Counted from the stretch's first letter, positions 1-7,992 are shown. The stretch is DNA of 43,787 nucleotides from an uncultured Synechococcus sp. (GCA_913057985.1 CAJXPL010000021.1:1-43787), one strand, 5' to 3'. The notes: generated from the letters alone by a model not told the origin. Translations and numbers: made by a program.

Positions 1-1086
1 GCGCTGCTCTGGGTGCTGTGGCGTTGCGTGGAACCCACCAAGCAGCTGATCCACCAACGCTTCCCCAAGGTGCCCGTGGAAGAAATCGATAAATCGTTCT
101 TCCGGCCTGTGCTGCTGGTGATGTCGATCCTCACCTTTGTGCAGATGCTGGGCAGCCGGGAAACGTTGTCGCTGATTTCCCTGGGTGACATGTTCGGGGT
201 GACACTCACCATCGGCAAATTGTTCACCGCCCTGGTGATCGTTTACCTGGTGATCGCCCTGGCCAGCCGGCCTGCGGCCTTCGCCGCCTGGCTGGGGGGC
301 AGCTTCTTCGGCATCAGGCCCCAGGGCCGCAAGGCACTGGAAGTGATTCTTCGCTACTCGGTGATCGGCGTCGGCGTGATGGGGGTGGCGTATTACATCG
401 GCATCAACGGCACCGCCCTGGTGGCCGTGGCCGGGGGCCTCTCGGTGGGCATCGGCTTCGGCATCAAGGAGATCATCTCCAACTTCATCAGCAGCCTCTG
501 GCTGCTGTTCGAAGGATCGGTGCGCCCCGGCGAAATCCTGATGATCAACGGCGACCCCTGCACCGTGCGCAAGCTGGGGCTTCGGGCCACTCAGTTGCGC
601 CGCGGCCGCGATGGAGCGGAACTGCTGATTCCGAACCAGAACTTCTTCACCCAGGAGGCGGAGTCGTACACCGCGGAGGAAACCTCACGCCGCGACGCAG
701 TGGTCGTGGGAGCGGCTTATCACCATGAACCCAGTCAGGTGATCGCAATCCTTGAGGAGGTGGCCCGTCAGCACGAGAAGGTGCTGCAGTACCCACCACC
801 ACAGGCGTTCACGGTGGATTTCGCCGATTCATCGATCAACTACAAGCTGCTCTTCTGGGTGCGCAATCCCCTGGAAGCCTTCGCTGTGGGCAGCGATCTG
901 CGGCAAGCCATCTGGACGGCGTTCGACAAGAACGGCATCGGCATTCCCTTCCCCCAGCGCCAGGTGTACCCAATGGAATGGCCCCCATCCAAGGAACAAA
1001 CCCACCGGATCGGCAGCCCCACCAATCAGCTCCAGGCCGAGGCAGACAGCGATCCTGCCAACGACTCAGCTGGCGAGACGCCGTAG
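1..1086 (+). CDS. MscS-family mechanosensitive ion channel, 5' truncated
   Basis: The reading frame is open to the left edge of the window, so the N-terminus is missing. The visible part has several hydrophobic segments, then a glycine-rich pore-lining helix (GGLSVGIGFGIKEIISNF) followed by the MscS beta domain (SVRPGEIL, then TQLRRGRDGAELLIPNQNF) and an alpha/beta C-terminal region. This order is characteristic of MscS/YnaI-type channels, which sit in the inner membrane and release solutes on hypo-osmotic shock. The last ~35 residues are polar and probably disordered. The gene converges on the oxygenase gene and overlaps its end by about 21 bp. Family assignment is secure; the channel subtype cannot be given without the N-terminus. 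Confidence 0.9.
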   Translation, partial: ALLWVLWRCVEPTKQLIHQRFPKVPVEEIDKSFFRPVLLVMSILTFVQMLGSRETLSLISLGDMFGVTLTIGKLFTALVIVYLVIALASRPAAFAAWLGGSFFGIRPQGRKALEVILRYSVIGVGVMGVAYYIGINGTALVAVAGGLSVGIGFGIKEIISNFISSLWLLFEGSVRPGEILMINGDPCTVRKLGLRATQLRRGRDGAELLIPNQNFFTQEAESYTAEETSRRDAVVVGAAYHHEPSQVIAILEEVARQHEKVLQYPPPQAFTVDFADSSINYKLLFWVRNPLEAFAVGSDLRQAIWTAFDKNGIGIPFPQRQVYPMEWPPSKEQTHRIGSPTNQLQAEADSDPANDSAGETP

Positions 1087-1689
1087 GTAGTCCTCCTGGC
1101 GTCCAGCGTTGATCCAACCGGTGGCGATCAACTTGCTGGCGCTCTCATTCACCCGTCCGCGGTGAATGTAGGACGGACCAGCCGGAAAGATCACCAACTT
1201 GCCCCGCTCCGCCGGTTCGTGGTGGTCCTGCCAATGGAACTCGGTGCCAGCCTCATCCACGTCGTTGCAATAAAGAATCCAGGCCAGCACCCGGTGCACC
1301 GGTTCGGTGGCTTCATCGCTGATGGTCCAATCGCAGTGCCATCGCTTGAACCCTTCCCCCGGGGCGTAGTGCTGGAGGTTGAAGATCGGATTCACAAACA
1401 GGCTCTGCTGCGGGCAGCACTGCCGGAACAACGGCCGCTCCTGCAGATAGCGCTCCAAGCCGGCCGTCACCCCCCGCAGGATCAGTTGCGAGAGGGCAAA
1501 GGATTCGGGTTCCGAGCGATCAATCGCCACCAGGCTGATGTCGGTGCTCTGTTTCGCCGGTTCCCCCTCACCCTCGGGCCCGAAGGCCACACCAGGCCGC
1601 TGTAAGTCCACCCGGCGCTCGAAGAACTCACGCACCGCATCGGCCACCGAGGCGTAACCGGGATTGCTGTAGCGCCCGATCAGGTTCAT
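1066..1689 (-). CDS. 2-oxoglutarate/Fe(II)-dependent oxygenase (prolyl 4-hydroxylase-like)
   Basis: A 207-residue protein with the facial triad of 2OG-Fe(II) oxygenases: H118 and D120 in RWHCDW, distal H176 in SYIHRGRV, and a basic residue at K186 in NESASKLIATGW that could bind the 2-oxoglutarate carboxylate. Length and motif spacing fit the single-domain prolyl-hydroxylase/PiuC-like group. The substrate cannot be read from sequence. It is transcribed after the 152-residue gene with a 4-nt ATGA overlap, so the two are probably co-translated and may act together. No signal peptide is visible, so the protein is likely cytoplasmic. Confidence 0.85.
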   Translation of the reverse strand: MNLIGRYSNPGYASVADAVREFFERRVDLQRPGVAFGPEGEGEPAKQSTDISLVAIDRSEPESFALSQLILRGVTAGLERYLQERPLFRQCCPQQSLFVNPIFNLQHYAPGEGFKRWHCDWTISDEATEPVHRVLAWILYCNDVDEAGTEFHWQDHHEPAERGKLVIFPAGPSYIHRGRVNESASKLIATGWINAGRQEDYLRRLAS

Positions 1690-2144
1690 GCCGCAGCCTC
1701 CAAGCGAGGAATCGCCACCACAGCATCGAGCTGCTGCCAGCGCGACCGGTCAGCCACATGGCCCTGCAACTGCACCTGTTCGATCACCGTGGCAGCGCGC
1801 TCAAGATCCAGGGGAACACCCGGGCCCATCGGCAACACCAGCACCTGCTGCTCAGCCGGATCGGCCATCACCTGAAGATCGAGGGCCTCCAGCTCCCGCT
1901 CAAAGAACACCCGCCGCATCCGGGTGGTGAGGCTTGGCCCAAGCGCCTCGACGAACCGGGCCATGCCGGCTTCATCTCCGGAGCTGCCGCAATTCAGCGA
2001 CAACCAGATCAGCAGCTTCACCCAACTTTCCGCCGTCCACAGGGGTTGGAAGCTTTCCCGGTGCTGCCGCACCAGCTCAGCGATTGAAAAATCAAACAGC
2101 GTGGCCTGCAGGCCAGTGGCATCAGCGGAATCCATGCTGTTCAT
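1686..2144 (-). CDS. Conserved hypothetical protein, partner of the 2OG oxygenase
   Basis: A 152-residue soluble protein I do not recognise. The N-terminal half contains RQHRESFQPLWTAESWVKLLIWLSLNCG, predicted amphipathic helices. The C-terminal half looks like a small alpha/beta domain (LDLQVMADPAEQQVLVLPMGPG). There are no catalytic motifs. Its stop overlaps the start of the oxygenase gene (ATGA), which suggests translational coupling and a shared process. It is divergent from the 85-residue gene across a 45-bp gap that must hold both promoters. Confidence 0.75.
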   Translation of the reverse strand: MNSMDSADATGLQATLFDFSIAELVRQHRESFQPLWTAESWVKLLIWLSLNCGSSGDEAGMARFVEALGPSLTTRMRRVFFERELEALDLQVMADPAEQQVLVLPMGPGVPLDLERAATVIEQVQLQGHVADRSRWQQLDAVVAIPRLEAAA

Positions 2145-2189
2145 CCTCTCCTGCGAAAGGTCAGACTGGGTCGACTGGCTATTCGCACC

Positions 2190-2447
2190 ATGGCCCTGGA
2201 CCTGAACGATCCCGAACTCGAGTTCTCCGATCTGGTCTACGCCTACCAGAGCTGGGTGATGGCGGTGATCAATGACGAAAAGCTGGACAGCGACGACAAG
2301 CTGCTCACCGACGACATCGCCGAGGACGCCCTCAACTCAATGCGCTTCCTGCCGGGCGAGGTAACCAACGCCATCGAAACCAGCCTGGCCCGCGTCTACG
2401 ACGTGGACGCCGACGAACTGGCCGAGCTGCTCTTCCCTGAGGACTGA
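2190..2447 (+). CDS. Conserved hypothetical small acidic protein
   Basis: An 85-residue, strongly acidic protein (for example DDKLLTDDIAEDAL and DVDADELAELLFPED) predicted to be all-helical. I recognise no family. Synonymous usage is GC-rich like the flanking genes, and the ATG lies just downstream of the divergent gap, which supports a real gene. It ends about 20 bp before the SDR gene, so the two could be one transcript. Function unknown. Confidence 0.7.
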   Translation: MALDLNDPELEFSDLVYAYQSWVMAVINDEKLDSDDKLLTDDIAEDALNSMRFLPGEVTNAIETSLARVYDVDADELAELLFPED

Positions 2448-2467
2448 GCCCAGGCTCAGAGGACGCG

Positions 2468-3376
2468 ATGGGTTGGTCCGCGGCTGACATCCCGAACCAG
2501 AAGGGCCGTATCGCCCTGATCACTGGAGCCAACAGCGGCCTGGGCCTCGAAACCGCGCGCGCCTTGAAACGCTGCGGGGCCACGGTGTTGCTGGCGTGCC
2601 GCAGCCCCCGCAAAGCCGAGAGGGCCAAGCAGGAGTTGCTGCAGGAGCGCGATGGGGGAGCGGTGGATCTGGTGGACCTGGATCTGGCGGACCTGACCAG
2701 CGTGCAGAAGGCGGCGGCCACCGTCGGGGAGCGCTACGGCTGCCTTGATCTGCTGATCAACAACGCTGGCGTGATGGCACCGCCGCGCCGCACCACCGCC
2801 CAGGGGCATGAACTGCAGTTCGGTGTGAATCACCTGGGGCACATGGCCCTGACCCAGGCCCTGCTGCCGCTGCTGCAGAACCGGTCCGATCCCCGCGTGG
2901 TGACGGTGACCTCCGGAGCGCAGTACTTCGGCAAGATCCGCTGGGACGACCCCAGCTGGAGCAAGGGCTACGACCGCTATGGGGCCTATGGCCAAAGCAA
3001 ACTCGCCAACGTGATGTTTGCCCTTGAGCTGGATGCACGCCTGCGCCAGCAGGGCAGCCCCATCCGCTCCCTGGCCGCCCATCCCGGCATCGCGCGCACA
3101 GACCTGCAACCCACCGCGATCGCCAGCGTCGGCAACCGCTTCGAGGCCCTTGCCTACCGGCTGATGGATCCCCTGTTCCAAAGCGCCGGCATGGGTGCCC
3201 TGCCCCAACTGCATGCCGCCACCGCGGCGACTGCTCAGGGTGGCGAGCACTACGGCCCTGAGCAGTTCGGCGGCTTGCGGGGTGCACCGGCGCTCTGCCG
3301 TGTGGCGCCAGCAGCGAGCCAACCTGCCGAACGGCAGCGGCTCTGGAGCTTGAGCGAGCAGCTGATCAGTGGCTGA
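2468..3376 (+). CDS. Short-chain dehydrogenase/reductase (SDR)
   Basis: A 302-residue classical SDR. The cofactor motif TGANSGLG is at residues 19-26, with LLINNAGVMAPP in the core and a catalytic Tyr-Lys pair in YGAYGQSK preceded by Ser in TVTSGAQYFG. The arginines after the glycine motif (ACRSPRKAERAK) suggest NADP(H). The overall pattern (TGANSGLGLETAR, GVNHLGHMALT) resembles the protochlorophyllide reductase/retinol dehydrogenase-like branch. It lacks features specific to true light-dependent Por, so the substrate is unknown. Confidence 0.88.
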   Translation: MGWSAADIPNQKGRIALITGANSGLGLETARALKRCGATVLLACRSPRKAERAKQELLQERDGGAVDLVDLDLADLTSVQKAAATVGERYGCLDLLINNAGVMAPPRRTTAQGHELQFGVNHLGHMALTQALLPLLQNRSDPRVVTVTSGAQYFGKIRWDDPSWSKGYDRYGAYGQSKLANVMFALELDARLRQQGSPIRSLAAHPGIARTDLQPTAIASVGNRFEALAYRLMDPLFQSAGMGALPQLHAATAATAQGGEHYGPEQFGGLRGAPALCRVAPAASQPAERQRLWSLSEQLISG

Positions 3377-3426
3377 ATCCCACGCTGTGATGTTGAGTGG
3401 CCGCTGGTTGGTCGCCCTTTAAAACC

Positions 3427-3837
3427 ATGGCCACTCGCCGCCCTTCCACCCAGATCAATTCCCGCCAGAAGGTGTTGCTGGCGAGCCTGCAGGCCTGTGG
3501 TGATGAGATGAGCGGTCAGCAGCTCCACCGCAGCCTGGAACCCGACCAGGCCATGGGCTTGGCCACGGTGTATCGCAATCTGCGCCAGCTTCAGCAACGG
3601 GGCCTGGTGCGCTGCCGCCACCTGCCCAATGGGGAAGCGCTTTATGCGCCGCTGGAGCGGGATCGCCACCACCTCACCTGCGTCGATTGCGGCAAGACCC
3701 AGGCGCTCGACCACTGCCCGATTCACGACCTGGAAGTGCCCGAAGACGGCCGCAAAGGCTTCGATCTCTTGTTTCACACGCTTGAATTCTTTGGTCTCTG
3801 CAGCGACTGCCGCGATCGGCAGCAAAGCCCGTCATGA
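3427..3837 (+). CDS. zur: Fur-family metalloregulator, probably Zur
   Basis: A 136-residue Fur-family repressor when started at the ATG of MATRRPS. An upstream in-frame GTG would add ten residues without family similarity. The winged-helix reading head (LATVYRNLRQLQQRGLV) is followed by a metal-binding half with HHLTCVDC (Cys85, Cys88) and LCSDC (Cys125, Cys128), the structural zinc cysteines of the family. The short length and two CxxC pairs fit the cyanobacterial Zur group better than Fur or PerR, but the metal is inferred. The stop overlaps the next gene by ATGA. A palindrome of Fur/Zur type lies before amiF near 29482-29501, a possible target in this window. Confidence 0.8.
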   Translation: MATRRPSTQINSRQKVLLASLQACGDEMSGQQLHRSLEPDQAMGLATVYRNLRQLQQRGLVRCRHLPNGEALYAPLERDRHHLTCVDCGKTQALDHCPIHDLEVPEDGRKGFDLLFHTLEFFGLCSDCRDRQQSPS

Positions 3838-4571
3838 CCCTGGCCGCCACCTACTACGGAGCCAATGGCTGGTTGCTCGAATTCGATGATCTCCGCGTTC
3901 TGGTGGATCCCTGGCTGCACGGCAGCCTGAGCTTCCCCCCAGGGGAGTGGCTGCTGAAGGGGGAGCTGCCCTGTGAGCGCAAGGCCCCCGAGAAGCTGAA
4001 CCTGCTGTTGCTCACCCAGGGGCTCGCGGACCATGCCCATCCGGAGACCTTGGCGCTCCTCCCCAAGGACCTGCCCGTCATTGGATCGGTGGCTGCTGCA
4101 CGGGTGGTGGATCGCCTGGGCTTCACCAGCGTGAAAGCCCTCTCCCCCGGAGAGCGCACCAACCATCAGAGCCTGCAGGTGCGGGCCAGCGCCGGTGCAC
4201 CGGTGCCGATGGTGGAAAACGGTTATCTGCTCAAGCATCCGGCCGGATCGCTCTATCTCGAACCCCACGGTTTTCTCGATCCAGCGCTGGAGCCGCAACC
4301 GCTGGATGCCGTGATCACGCCGATGGTGGATCTAGGCCTTCCAGCACTTGGGGCTTTTGTCAAAGGCTGCTCCGTGGTGCCGCAACTGGTGGAACGCTTC
4401 CAACCGAGCACGGTGGTCGCCAGCACCTCCGGCGGCGACGTGCGCTTTGGCGGCGCCTTGAGTCGGGCCCTGCAGATGAAAGGATCCGTTGCCTGCACTG
4501 GAGCCCAGCTGCCGGCCAGCAGCTCCTGGACCGATCCAAGACCTGGGGAACGACTGCTGCTGAAAAACTGA
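3834..4571 (+). CDS. MBL-fold protein with a degenerate metal-binding motif
   Basis: A 245-residue protein of the UlaG-like metallo-beta-lactamase fold group: YYGANGWLLEFDDLRVLVDPWLHG at the start, a VIGSVAAARVVDRLGF segment, and late D/H-containing loops. The expected THxHxDH motif reads TQGLADHAHP here, so both histidines of the HxH pair are replaced while the DH pair remains. It may bind one metal, bind differently, or be catalytically inactive. It is translationally coupled to the Fur-family regulator by a 4-nt overlap, which hints at a role in metal homeostasis. Confidence 0.75.
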   Translation: MTLAATYYGANGWLLEFDDLRVLVDPWLHGSLSFPPGEWLLKGELPCERKAPEKLNLLLLTQGLADHAHPETLALLPKDLPVIGSVAAARVVDRLGFTSVKALSPGERTNHQSLQVRASAGAPVPMVENGYLLKHPAGSLYLEPHGFLDPALEPQPLDAVITPMVDLGLPALGAFVKGCSVVPQLVERFQPSTVVASTSGGDVRFGGALSRALQMKGSVACTGAQLPASSSWTDPRPGERLLLKN

Positions 4572-4609
4572 TTTTTCGGATTAAGCTTTGTAACAACAGC
4601 CTGAGTTCG

Positions 4610-4846
4610 ATGAAATCCACGCAAGCCAGCGATTCCTGGTTCCAGGGCGTCGCTGCCCGCGACATCCACATGGAGCAGCTCAAAAAGGCCGAACGCTTCA
4701 ACGGTCGTGCCGCCATGGTCGGCATCGTGATCGGAATCATCACCGAGGGGCTCACCGGTGCCGGCATCGTTCACCAGATCGGGCTGGGTCCCCTGGTGGA
4801 TGGCTATGCCGCCTGCCGCACCCAATTCCTGCCCTTCTGCTTCTGA
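4610..4846 (+). CDS. hli: High-light-inducible protein (Hli/Scp), single-helix CAB-like
   Basis: A 78-residue protein with the chlorophyll-binding ExxNGRxAMxG signature at residues 28-38 (ERFNGRAAMVG) leading into one hydrophobic helix (IVIGIITEGLTGAGI). Hli proteins sit in the thylakoid membrane, bind chlorophyll and carotenoid, and protect newly made or damaged photosystems under excess light. The polar N-terminus and a C-terminal tail with a cysteine near its end (PFCF) extend past the core. The AT-rich stretch just upstream probably holds its own promoter. I cannot assign it to a specific hli subclass. Confidence 0.88.
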   Translation: MKSTQASDSWFQGVAARDIHMEQLKKAERFNGRAAMVGIVIGIITEGLTGAGIVHQIGLGPLVDGYAACRTQFLPFCF

Positions 4847-4853
4847 TTCGGAA

Positions 4854-4867
4854 GGGGGACCACCCCC
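4854..4867 (+). terminator. GC-rich hairpin after hli
   Basis: GGGGG-ACCA-CCCCC lies just past the Hli stop codon. It could stop or stabilise the short hli mRNA, but no T-tract follows, so intrinsic termination is only a possibility. Confidence 0.35.
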
Positions 4868-4903
4868 CGATGACGAGAATGGTGCGATTCACGTTCGAAT
4901 CGA

Positions 4904-5209
4904 ATGGCTGCTGACAAGGAACTGCTGAAGGAAGTGGCCCTGGAGCTGTGGAACACCACCAAAAAGCTCCGTCCCGGTCTGCCCAAAGCTCCTCGCGCCC
5001 AGCTGGTCTTGAAGGCTCTGCTCACCATCGGTGACATGAGCGATCAGCTGGAAGCCGCCATGGTGCTTGGGGTGATTGAGGCGCAGGAACCCGACGATGG
5101 GCCCGGGCAGGGAGAAGCGGCCGGCGAAGACAAGACGGTGTCTGAAACCGATGCCAAGACCGAGCGGGAGACCCCCAGGGTTGTGCGCAAGCGCTCCAGC
5201 AGCCGCTGA
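4904..5209 (+). CDS. Conserved hypothetical protein with acidic/basic tail
   Basis: A 101-residue protein. Residues 1-60 form a compact helical domain (KELLKEVALELWNTTKKL, RAQLVLKALLTIGDMSDQLEAAMVLG). The rest is a low-complexity charged tail ending VVRKRSSSR. I recognise no family. GC-rich codon use and the helical pattern support coding. A small inverted repeat (CGATTC/GAATCG) lies directly before the ATG and could affect initiation. Confidence 0.7.
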   Translation: MAADKELLKEVALELWNTTKKLRPGLPKAPRAQLVLKALLTIGDMSDQLEAAMVLGVIEAQEPDDGPGQGEAAGEDKTVSETDAKTERETPRVVRKRSSSR

Positions 5210-5233
5210 TCAAGACCTCCAGATGACACGGAC

Positions 5234-5341
5234 ATGCAGCCCATTCCCCCTTCAGAGGGTGCTAGATGGGCTGTCTTCCAAAAAGGAACGCGGCGCAGTC
5301 TGAGTAACTTTTTAAGCCCCGCACCACAGCCCGAACCTTGA
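5234..5341 (+). CDS. Candidate micro-ORF, 35 aa
   Basis: ATG ORF encoding a proline-framed polar peptide that starts MQPIPPSEG and ends PAPQPEP. Its stop shares TTGA with the start of the next micro-ORF, the same coupling geometry seen for real gene pairs in this window. No homologue is known to me and no strong ribosome-binding site is evident. It is a candidate only. Confidence 0.25.
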   Translation: MQPIPPSEGARWAVFQKGTRRSLSNFLSPAPQPEP

Positions 5342-5433
5342 TTCTGTTGATCGTCACCGCCACCTTTATTGGTCTGCTTTGGCTCACGCAAAGCCTGATC
5401 AGACGTGGCATGGATGACGGCAGCAACGGCTGA
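5338..5433 (+). CDS. Candidate single-helix membrane microprotein, 31 aa
   Basis: TTG-initiated ORF encoding one strongly hydrophobic helix (LILLIVTATFIGLLWL) followed by TQSLIRR, a positively charged stop-transfer segment, and GMDDGSNG. This is the architecture of small thylakoid or plasma-membrane subunits, but I cannot match it to a named Psb, Psa or Pet peptide. No ATG or GTG start is available in frame after the upstream stop at 5314, which weakens the case. Confidence 0.3.
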   Translation: MILLIVTATFIGLLWLTQSLIRRGMDDGSNG

Positions 5434-5566
5434 GGCGCCTTCATTCCGCTGACGGGACAAACCTCGTCAGCGATGCCTGGCCTCCCTCGGGGCCTGCTCT
5501 GCTTCGGCTTTCAGGAAACGGCGATGCTGAGATGAGGCATAGCCGCTGAGGTCAATTCTGCTGGCA

Positions 5567-5947
5567 TTGCTGCCAGCCTTTCGCCACTCCCTCGGGGGAG
5601 TGCTGGATCTTCGGTTCATGGAATCGAGTTATCGGTTCTCGCGCAGTGGGCCTTCAATCAGGCTCTTTGGCGTTGATCCACCTTTGCACACCTACCCTTC
5701 CGACGCGCCCAGCGGATGGGTAATTGCAGCTACGGCGAGCCATGCGAATCGGACCGATACTCCGCCCAACGGCAAACGGCTTGTGACTCCTGAAGAGCAG
5801 TACGTGCAATGCATGGACGCTGCCTACGCCGCCGCTGACAGGGAGACCTGCCTGAAAATGATGCGAAGGGCAGAAGTCGGCCTGCGCGGTGAATTCAGAG
5901 CCCAGCCAACAGGCGATGGCCCAAGAAAGCGAGCGTTGGCGATCTGA
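5567..5947 (+). CDS. Hypothetical protein; C-terminal part more convincing
   Basis: An ORF of up to 126 residues. The first half (HSLGGVLDLRFMESSYRFSRSGPSI) has low coding character. The second half (TPEEQYVQCMDAAYAAADRETCLKMMRRAEVGL) reads like a genuine amphipathic helical region with two cysteines. The true start may therefore be internal, for example the ATG at 5620. It could be a decayed gene. No family recognised. Confidence 0.35.
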   Translation: MLPAFRHSLGGVLDLRFMESSYRFSRSGPSIRLFGVDPPLHTYPSDAPSGWVIAATASHANRTDTPPNGKRLVTPEEQYVQCMDAAYAAADRETCLKMMRRAEVGLRGEFRAQPTGDGPRKRALAI

Positions 5948-5989
5948 AGCAAAACCTCAGGAAACCCAGTGCTGCACTGCGTTTTGAGA

Positions 5990-6061
5990 TGGGCGATACT
6001 GGGATCGAACCAGTGACAATCTCCTTGTAAGGGAGGTGCTCTACCGCTGAGCTAATCGCCC
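5990..6061 (-). tRNA. tRNA-Val (anticodon TAC)
   Basis: On the minus strand the acceptor arms GGGCGAT and ATCGCCC pair over 7 bp. The D-arm TAGCTCAGCGGTAGAGC, the anticodon stem CCTCC/GGAGG enclosing loop CTTACAA (anticodon TAC), and the T-arm with GGTTCGATCC are all present. About 72 nt, CCA not encoded. Confidence 0.95.
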
Positions 6062-6118
6062 CACTGGGCAGATTCTGCCTTAACGCGTCAGCTTGGGGGC
6101 GCACAGCACTCCGAAGGC

Positions 6119-6601
6119 TTGGCAACGGGTCACCGCCACGACCAAAGCATCTGGATCCTGAGCCTCCCGCTCGGGATTGCCGTTGGATTGGTGCTGGGAT
6201 GGGCTGCAGCCTTGATCGCCGCAGCGAGCTGTCTGGTAGGAGGACTGTGGCTGTCCCCCGATCTTGATACCCGCTCCAATGCGCTGCGGCGCTGGGGCCC
6301 CCTCGGCTTCCTCTGGTGGCCCTATCGCCACCTCATCCCCCATCGCTCGCTCTGGTCCCATGGTCCGCTGCTGGGAACAACCGCGCGCCTGGCGGTGCTG
6401 CTCACCTGGTGCCTGATCGTGAGCATGGCGGTTCCAGCACTCTCACCAGCGGTGCTGCTGACGACGCTCCAGCAACTGATGCATCAGCACCCACGGGAGT
6501 TCATCGCTCTGCTTGTGGGTTTGGAGGGCAGTGCCTGGATCCACCTGATCCTCGATGGCGACCCCTGGCCCCAGGAATGGTCGAAGAAACGACAGCGATG
6601 A
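6119..6601 (+). CDS. DUF2227-type putative metal-binding membrane protein
   Basis: A 160-residue protein beginning with a TTG. The N-terminal GHRHDQS, the internal LSPDLDTRS, and PHRSLWSHGPLLG form the histidine/aspartate set typical of the cyanobacterial DUF2227 'metal-binding' family. A late LEGSAWIHLILDGD adds another His and Asp. Hydrophobic segments at about residues 12-45 and 85-115 suggest membrane association. Function is not established; the fold resembles the YdjM-like membrane hydrolase group. The TTG start is chosen because the conserved HRHD motif follows at once. Confidence 0.75.
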   Translation: MATGHRHDQSIWILSLPLGIAVGLVLGWAAALIAAASCLVGGLWLSPDLDTRSNALRRWGPLGFLWWPYRHLIPHRSLWSHGPLLGTTARLAVLLTWCLIVSMAVPALSPAVLLTTLQQLMHQHPREFIALLVGLEGSAWIHLILDGDPWPQEWSKKRQR

Positions 6602-6634
6602 GAAGGTGGGCGTTGCCCCAGTTGTTGCCCCGGC

Positions 6635-7468
6635 ATGGCCAATGCTCCTTCTGACGCCATCCAGCGACTGATCGATGTTGTGGCCCAACTCAGGGATCCA
6701 ACAACGGGCTGTCCCTGGGATCTGGAGCAGACCCATGCCTCGCTGGTGCCCTACGTGCTGGAAGAGGCCCACGAAGTGGCCGATGCGATCCGCCAGGGCA
6801 GCGATGCCCATATGAAGGAGGAGCTGGGGGATCTGCTGCTGCAGGTGGTGCTGCATGCCCAGATCGCTCGGGAGCAGCAGCGCTTTGATCTGGATGGGAT
6901 TGCCGATGGCATCAGCGACAAACTGATCCGCCGTCACCCCCATGTGTTCGGCGATGCCGCCGCCAGCACCAGTGACGAGGTGCGACGCAGTTGGGAGGCC
7001 ATCAAGCTCCAGGAGCAGGCCGAGGCCCTGGCGGGCTCCTCCAGCCCCCTCAGCGACCGGCTCAGAGCCAAGGTGCGGGGCCTGCCGGCCCTGGCTGGGG
7101 CCATGACCATTTCCAAGAAAGCGGCCAAAGCCGGCTTCGAGTGGGATGACATGGCCGGCGTCTGGGAGAAGGTCCATGAGGAGCTGGACGAACTCAAGGA
7201 GGCGGTGGCCAGCGGCGACAAAGGCCATGCCCAGGAGGAACTGGGCGATCTGCTGTTCACCCTGGTGAATGTGGCCCGTTGGTGCAGCATCGAACCCGAG
7301 GAGGGTCTCGCCGGCACGAATCAACGCTTCCTCGACCGCTTCTCCCGCGTTGAAGCTGCCCTGGAAGGGGATCTGCAGGGCCGCAGCATCAACGAATTGG
7401 AAACCCTGTGGAAACAGGCCAAAGCAGCGATCCGAGCAGAACACTCGCCCACCTCTGGATCCGATTAG
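6635..7468 (+). CDS. mazG: MazG nucleoside triphosphate pyrophosphohydrolase
   Basis: A 277-residue protein with two MazG repeats. The first has CPWDLEQTHASLVPYVLEEAHEVADAI and KEELGDLLLQVVLHAQIA, the EExxE/ExxD magnesium ligands of the all-alpha NTP-PPase fold. The second has WEKVHEELDELKEAV and QEELGDLLFTLVNVARW. MazG converts (d)NTPs to NMPs plus pyrophosphate, a house-cleaning and stringent-response role. Length fits the family. Its end overlaps the convergent ArfB-like gene by 4 bp. Confidence 0.93.
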   Translation: MANAPSDAIQRLIDVVAQLRDPTTGCPWDLEQTHASLVPYVLEEAHEVADAIRQGSDAHMKEELGDLLLQVVLHAQIAREQQRFDLDGIADGISDKLIRRHPHVFGDAAASTSDEVRRSWEAIKLQEQAEALAGSSSPLSDRLRAKVRGLPALAGAMTISKKAAKAGFEWDDMAGVWEKVHEELDELKEAVASGDKGHAQEELGDLLFTLVNVARWCSIEPEEGLAGTNQRFLDRFSRVEAALEGDLQGRSINELETLWKQAKAAIRAEHSPTSGSD

Positions 7469-7896
7469 TCGTCCAGGGAGGGCCGACTGCGCCGTTGACG
7501 CTTGAGGTCACCACGCTTTTTCTTCGTGTCCAAGCGCCGCTTCACCGCACCACGACCTGGCCGGGTAGCTTTACGGGTACGCGGTGCTGGCTGCAAGCCC
7601 TCCCGCAGCAGCTCCCCCATGCGATGCAGCGCCTTCTGACGGTTCTGCAATTGGGAGCGTTCTTCTGCGACCACAACCCGCAGGCAGCCCTCCACCAACC
7701 GGGCCTGGAAGTGCTCCAGCAATCGGGCGCGACGAAATGGACCCAGACAGGAGCAGTTCGCCAGATCCAGAAGCAATTCCACACGGGAATCGGTGGTGTT
7801 GACCCCCTGCCCACCGGGGCCGGATGAGCGGCTGAACCGCCAGCGCAGCTCCCTGGACGGAATGGTCAACCGCTCGTTCACCACCAGGTCTTGCAC
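7465..7896 (-). CDS. arfB: Peptidyl-tRNA hydrolase ArfB-like (GGQ domain)
   Basis: A 143-residue protein with the catalytic GGQ motif in SRSSGPGGQGVNTTDSRVEL, the domain shared with class I release factors but lacking their codon-recognition domains. The basic tail (RKATRPGRGAVKRRLDTKKKRGDLKRQRR) is the part that enters the empty mRNA channel in ArfB/YaeJ. The protein should release peptides from stalled ribosomes. It is convergent with mazG. Confidence 0.9.
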   Translation of the reverse strand: MQDLVVNERLTIPSRELRWRFSRSSGPGGQGVNTTDSRVELLLDLANCSCLGPFRRARLLEHFQARLVEGCLRVVVAEERSQLQNRQKALHRMGELLREGLQPAPRTRKATRPGRGAVKRRLDTKKKRGDLKRQRRSRPSLDD

Positions 7897-7992
7897 CAGC
7901 CATCTCCTGGCTCAAGAACAACAGGATGCTCCCACCAGGTTGATGCTTCGAAGAAGGAACACCTGCACCAACCCTGAGCCCTATCGATAAAA

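Larger units (their letters stand above)
5210..5566. other. Gene-poor stretch with two tiny overlapping ORFs and a hairpin
   Basis: No gene of ordinary length fits here. The stretch contains a 35-codon ATG ORF (5234-5341), an overlapping 31-codon TTG ORF encoding a hydrophobic helix (5338-5433), and a perfect 7-bp hairpin GCTGACG/CGTCAGC at 5448-5471 with no T-tract. The remainder shows no recognisable feature. Confidence 0.5.
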
